Assembly (NCBI GenBank): GCA_021736785.1 | Contig: JAIPFF010000035.1 | Coordinates: 1 to 56,324, forward strand | DNA from: Thiohalocapsa sp. | GTDB lineage: Bacteria > Pseudomonadota > Gammaproteobacteria > Chromatiales > Chromatiaceae | Reading direction: 5' to 3' | Length of the DNA stretch: 56,324 nt | Part shown: positions 52,769 through 56,324 of the stretch, one piece after another | How the letters are laid out: every line of letters begins with the position of its first letter | Position numbering within the stretch: the first letter of the stretch is position 1 | Translations under genes and position numbers: made by a program | Notes under the pieces: generated by a model | Database searches by the model: none | Told to the model about the DNA's origin: nothing | Seen by the model: only the letters and a program-made list of their open reading frames with translations

Positions 52769-54594
52769 CAGCGACCCTCCTGCGCGAAGGCGTAGGGCGT
52801 TGCGAGGATGAAATTGACCGCTTGCCCCACACGGCGCTTGGCCTCGTGGCGGGTTTCCTCGTCCGCCGACTGAAGCGCGAGGCTGCGTTTGCCGAGCCGG
52901 TGTGCCAAGTCGGCGGGACCGCCCCCATCGGCGAAATCCGCCGGTGTCATCGGCCTGTTCGGTGTGGACGGGAATGCCACCGCACCGAAGTCTTTGCCGG
53001 TGGCGAGCAGCGCATGCAGTTGAGCCCGCTCCAGGTCGCCGTAGTTCTTGAGACCGTCTGCCAGCAAGCGCTGCCACAGCCACTCGGCGACAGCGTCTAC
53101 CTGAAACCGGCCCCCGCTCATGCGCGGGGCGTAGCTTCCCCAGTTGCGCTCCAGCGGCCGGCGGTCCTCGTAGTAGATCAGCGGACTGCTGAATCGCCAG
53201 CCCGATTGGGTCATGTCGTTGTAGTTGAGCCGGAACACCTGAGCACTGTTTGCCGCCTCCGGGCCCGTCTGCGCGCCGAACACATCGTGGGCGGGCTCGA
53301 AAGGCCTGACGCCTTCCACCCACTCCAGCCGCCAATTCTCCATCAGATCGCGAAAGTGCTCCGGGTTACTGAGCCCGGCCCGGTTCGCGGTGATGAGATG
53401 GCGCTCGATGCTGTTGTGGTACTTCACCCGGTCTTCGCTGTGGAACATCGTCGAGATGGCATAGGCCCGCAAAAAACGCAGCAGGCTTTTGTGTCCCATG
53501 GCGCGCCAGGCGCGGCGCAAGCGCTCGCGCTTGGCCGGGGTCAGATTGTCGTCGGCGAGCCCGCCGATGATGATCACCGGCAGGTTGTCGAGGCTCTCTT
53601 CGTGCTCGATGGCCACCTTCGCGATGGCGTGGATCTTCTCGCGCGCGGTGGCGCCGCGGATCGTCGTGCCCAGAATCTCCAGGGGCCGGCTATGGTGGCC
53701 TTCACTGCGAAAGTCGACATAGGCGCCCGCCCAGTCGTAGGGTGCCTCCCGCGCCACGATGGGCATCCCGGTCAGCGCCGCGGCGGTGTTCTTGATGGTG
53801 ACCTGCTCGTGATAGTCGGGGTCGTCGGTACCGAGGATGCCGAAAAACAGCTGGTGGATCTCGCGGGCGAAGTCTTCGTTGCAGTAACACTCGCCGTCGT
53901 AGAACCAGTTCTCCTCATGCCCGTATTGGCGGGCGACGGCAGCAGACGCGGCCGCCACGGCGATGACTTCTTCGTAGGGCTTGCCGGCGCGCAGTGCAGC
54001 GAGGATATCGTCGTAGTAACGGATCATCTGCCAAGTGGTGACACCCGCGGCCAGGTTGACCGCCATGTGCACGTTGGTTTCGAAGAATCCGATCCGCTCG
54101 CGAAACGGGTTCAGGCCCCGCATGCGCGCTGCGTGCAGCCACGTCGAGCGCGGGGCGTTCCATTCGTCGACGCGGAACAAATAGCGTCGGCCGGGCGGCA
54201 TGCGGTTGCCGGGCCGATCGGACGCCCAGTAGTCGCTCAGCGACCTGAGTGTTCCCGGCAAGAGAAACTCCCGCGCCTCGTCGCTGACGCCGGGCGGCGA
54301 CAACTTCGGGTTGTGCGGCTCGAAGCTGAGGATCTCCACGATCGCCCGCGCCGGCGGCATACGTGCCCAATCGCGGATTTGCGCGTCCCTGGCCTGGCCG
54401 CCGTACGCGAACGCGTGCAACACCTTGCGCACGGCCGTGTTGTCCCAGGCTGCGTCGCTGACCGCGGGTAGCCCGGGCAACGAGATGCCGTTGGCCACGG
54501 GATTCCCCTGCACCGGGGCCCATAGCAACATCAAGCAGACGATTACCGAAGTCGTGAACCGAAGCGATCCGCTTCGGTGGCGGGCGATGCGCAT
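52768..54594 (-). CDS. DUF1800 protein
   Basis: The product has 608 residues. A signal peptide (SVIVCLMLLWAPVQG) is followed by the DUF1800 pattern: ADWARMPP-like start (IRDWARMPPARAIVEIL), HMAVNLAAGVTTWQMI, ENFAREIHQLFFGILG-like (EDFAREIHQLF) and later LDNLPVIIIGGLADDNLTPAKRE. I chose the ATG at 54594 with GGAGG upstream. It is translationally coupled to the DUF1501 gene. The role is unknown. Confidence 0.85.
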   Translation of the reverse strand: MRIARHRSGSLRFTTSVIVCLMLLWAPVQGNPVANGISLPGLPAVSDAAWDNTAVRKVLHAFAYGGQARDAQIRDWARMPPARAIVEILSFEPHNPKLSPPGVSDEAREFLLPGTLRSLSDYWASDRPGNRMPPGRRYLFRVDEWNAPRSTWLHAARMRGLNPFRERIGFFETNVHMAVNLAAGVTTWQMIRYYDDILAALRAGKPYEEVIAVAAASAAVARQYGHEENWFYDGECYCNEDFAREIHQLFFGILGTDDPDYHEQVTIKNTAAALTGMPIVAREAPYDWAGAYVDFRSEGHHSRPLEILGTTIRGATAREKIHAIAKVAIEHEESLDNLPVIIIGGLADDNLTPAKRERLRRAWRAMGHKSLLRFLRAYAISTMFHSEDRVKYHNSIERHLITANRAGLSNPEHFRDLMENWRLEWVEGVRPFEPAHDVFGAQTGPEAANSAQVFRLNYNDMTQSGWRFSSPLIYYEDRRPLERNWGSYAPRMSGGRFQVDAVAEWLWQRLLADGLKNYGDLERAQLHALLATGKDFGAVAFPSTPNRPMTPADFADGGGPADLAHRLGKRSLALQSADEETRHEAKRRVGQAVNFILATPYAFAQEGR

Positions 54595-54901
54595 TCGAGC
54601 CTCCGGGTTTGAGTCTGGCGAGCGCCCCAAAGGCCGCGCCTGCAACGGCCGGCAAATGCGCTCGAGTTCCTGCCGATTATCGACCCTGAATGCCCATCCC
54701 GCAGCAGCAAAGGCCAACAATGCGGCCGAATACGACGCGGCTTTCCGACAAACCTGCTCGGATTCCGCTCAGGCTTGCCCGAGGTCAACGCAGATCCGGG
54801 CGGGAGAGCGAAAGTCCTGTTTCGCAGTGGGCACGGCAGGCGAGGATGATCGACCCCCGGTCCCTTTTTTGCTAATCCACCAAACCGCGGCCCTTTACCG
54901 C
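54595..54901. other. Intergenic region with a degenerate repeat fragment
   Basis: These 307 bases lie between DUF1800 and the truncated integrase. Positions 54890-54904 match 14 of 15 bases of unit 2 in the REP-like cluster at 40752-40790 (GCCCTTT.CCGCTTA). No gene is supportable. Confidence 0.5.
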
Positions 54902-55507
54902 TTACAGCGTCGTGCTTGCGCGGGCGGAGAGCGTCGCGCCATCGCGCTTGTCGGCGAACAGCAAGAAGCGGTGGCACCAGTAAACATAGGTCTGCTCCGT
55001 CCAAATCGCATAACGGCGAGCCCGCAATGTACGGGCGAGGGCTTTCAGCAGCGGCAGGCGCTCGGCCGACGCCCCGTAGCGCACAGCTCCGGTGACGGCC
55101 GTCTCTGGTATTTGCTGTGCCGCCAATGTCGGATGACTGTCCGCAAGGTCCTCACCGGCCCACTTCCAATAGTCCCAGTCCACATCGCGTGCCACCGGCG
55201 ACCGCGACAGATCCACCAGCAGTAGCTGAACGGCCTCCAGGGTCTGGCGAAACTGCCAAGCGTTCAGGCGCCGGTCGCGGGCATAGCGCGGGAAAAAGGC
55301 AGTGATCTGGTCCGCGGAGACCTCGCGCATGCGCGTTGGCCGAACCGCCTCGATGAAGGCTTCTGCGCGCTGGACGTAGTAACGGCGCTGGTTGGCGGGG
55401 ATGCGTTCCCGTTCGAGCAGGGAAAGGTAACGGTCCCAGCCCGAGGAGGTACCGGCCTCGCGGCTGCGAGATGCGGCGGCTTGTGAAGGGGGATTGCGTC
55501 CACGCAT
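54902..55507 (-). pseudogene. Integron-type tyrosine recombinase, truncated before the catalytic domain
   Basis: The product has 201 residues and ends with a stop codon at 54902. The end of the visible part (LARTLRARRYAIWTEQTYVYWCHRFLLFADKRDG) matches the N-terminal core-binding domain of integron integrases, preceded by an SAM-like N-terminal domain (WDRYLSLLERERI). The catalytic domain with the R...H-x-x-R...Y residues is missing: minus-strand DNA beyond the stop shows none in any frame. The protein cannot recombine by itself. The truncation point lies inside the repeat fragment at 54890-54904. I used the ATG at 55507. Confidence 0.75.
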
Positions 55508-55579
55508 TGCGGTCTGCCAATATCCGCTAGGCTGACGACAGTCTAGCACCGTACACGCGGATGTCAGTCCATTTCAACT

Positions 55580-55586
55580 GTTAGGC
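55580..55586 (+). promoter_or_regulatory. attI-like recombination core GTTAGGC
   Basis: GTTAGGC fits the integron core consensus GTTRRRY exactly. It lies between the divergent integrase remnant and the rightward GFA gene, 73 bases from the integrase start, where attI is expected, and 17 bases before the GFA start codon. Confidence 0.65.
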
Positions 55587-55602
55587 CCGAAAAGGAATCG
55601 TC

Positions 55603-56019
55603 ATGCAAATTCGAGGATCGTGTTTCTGCGGGGCAATAGCCTATGTGGTTAATGGCGCGCTCCACAATGCGCGGTCCTGTCATTGTTCAATGTGCCGCAA
55701 AGCTTTCAGTGCCCAAGCGTCAGCTTATGCGGAAATCGAACCAGGTACGTTTGAGTGGGTGTGTGGAGAAGAAAAGCTTACGACCTATGAATCCAGAAGC
55801 GGTGGTGGGCTAATGTTTTGTAGCGTCTGTGGGTCTACCCTTTGCGGTACTGTCGAAGGCCAAGTACATGGCGTTACTTTGGGCTGCGTAGATGGAGATC
55901 CGGGTATTTCGATTGGTATGCACATCTATGTGGGGTCTAAAGCTCCTTGGGAAGTACTGCCCGATGGAGTTGTGGCATTTGAAGAAGGCCCTTCAAACGA
56001 TGAGCCTGAAAGGGCCTAA
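55603..56019 (+). CDS. GFA/CENP-V-family zinc protein, probable integron cassette gene
   Basis: The product has 138 residues with the GFA zinc pattern: CFCGAIAY, CHCSMCRK and FCSVCGSTLCG. The family contains proteins of glutathione-dependent formaldehyde metabolism, but most members have unknown substrates. Base composition is clearly more AT-rich than the neighbours, and it starts directly behind a GTTAGGC core, so it looks like a captured gene cassette. The stop codon lies in an attC-like repeat. Confidence 0.88.
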   Translation: MQIRGSCFCGAIAYVVNGALHNARSCHCSMCRKAFSAQASAYAEIEPGTFEWVCGEEKLTTYESRSGGGLMFCSVCGSTLCGTVEGQVHGVTLGCVDGDPGISIGMHIYVGSKAPWEVLPDGVVAFEEGPSNDEPERA

Positions 56020-56094
56020 TCGGGTAAGGGCGGGTCGGAACATGTCAATGTCGTTCCGACACCTTCGTAGAGTCGTTGGAGCGGCAATTAGCCC
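56012..56094 (+). repeat. Degenerate attC-like inverted repeat
   Basis: The outer arms GGGCCTAAT (56012-56020) and ATTAGCCC (56087-56094) are complementary except for one missing base. The inner arms GTCGGAAC (56034-56041) and GTTCCGAC (56053-56060) are perfect. Length (83 bases) and two-step symmetry are those of an attC site, and it overlaps the GFA stop. The R' core should read GTTRRRY but here reads ATTAGCC, so it is degenerate or not a true site. Confidence 0.4.
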
Positions 56095-56324
56095 GCACCT
56101 TGAAGCGGAAGAAGCCAGGCCCGAAACGCCAAGAGCGAGATCCCTTTACAGGCGACCTATTTGGGGAGGAAGGGCGCAATTAAGTAAACGGAGAGTAAGC
56201 CGGGTCCTTGCCGACGTTTAGGCAGATGTTTGCTTTATCTGTTTGCCGCCTAGTTTCCCGGCGGTGCCGCAAGATCTCTGCCATGCGACGGTTCGTTCCC
56301 GGCTCCTCGCAGAACCGGACTTGG
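56095..56324. other. Right-end region without recognised gene
   Basis: These 230 bases show no supportable gene. A frame open from 55892 to 56221 runs through it but lacks a start signal and similarity. Confidence 0.4.

Noticed and set aside
55892-56221. Second cassette gene at the right end
   Set aside because: It overlaps the GFA gene out of frame, lacks a ribosome binding site, and shows no family pattern.

Overview
The window reads as the chromosome of a GC-rich, sulfur-oxidising gammaproteobacterium, most likely of the Chromatiales (purple sulfur bacterium-like). The main reason is a complete leftward dsr cluster in the order dsrABEFHCMKLJOPNRS (27910 down to 13515), the arrangement known from Allochromatium vinosum, together with a complete proteobacterial tol-pal operon.

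Left part (1-13443): the 5' part of an AsmA-like gene, a DUF2007 protein downstream of a tRNA-Gly, a long-chain acyl-CoA synthetase, thiS-thiG, a SAM methyltransferase, trmB followed without a gap by a FetAB-type exporter, a glutamine-dependent NAD synthetase, and a 737-residue protein joining a metallo-beta-lactamase fold to two cyclic-nucleotide-binding-like domains.

Centre (13515-30840): the dsr operon encodes reverse sulfite reductase (DsrAB), the sulfur relay DsrEFH to DsrC, the membrane complex DsrMKJOP, the oxidoreductase DsrL, siroheme amidation (DsrN) and the regulatory or accessory proteins DsrR and DsrS. Perfect or G.U-containing hairpins without U-tracts sit just behind the stop codons of dsrA, dsrC and dsrP, with a weaker one behind dsrK. 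A divergent cluster begins upstream of dsrA: a 63-residue protein, a 237-residue helical protein, a Cas6/Cmx6-like RAMP protein with no CRISPR array in view, and a DsrC homologue without any cysteine. The Cas6-like gene beside a hairpin-rich sulfur operon is the most unusual thing in the window. One hypothesis, not shown by sequence, is that it processes dsr mRNA.

Right-centre (31154-38537): small ORFs, a TauE/SafE permease, and ybgC-tolQ-tolR-tolA-tolB-pal-cpoB, the cell-envelope constriction machinery.

Right part (38988-56324): an alpha/beta hydrolase, an MBL hydrolase followed by a REP-like repeat cluster, a lone GspF-type membrane protein, a diguanylate cyclase overlapping a periplasmic binding protein gene, a divergent NmrA/AraC pair, a c-type haem protein, a BT1/MFS-like transporter and a translationally coupled DUF1800-DUF1501 pair. 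The right end holds what looks like an integron remnant: an integron-type integrase lacking its catalytic domain, a GTTAGGC recombination core, a compositionally different GFA-family gene and a degenerate attC-like inverted repeat.
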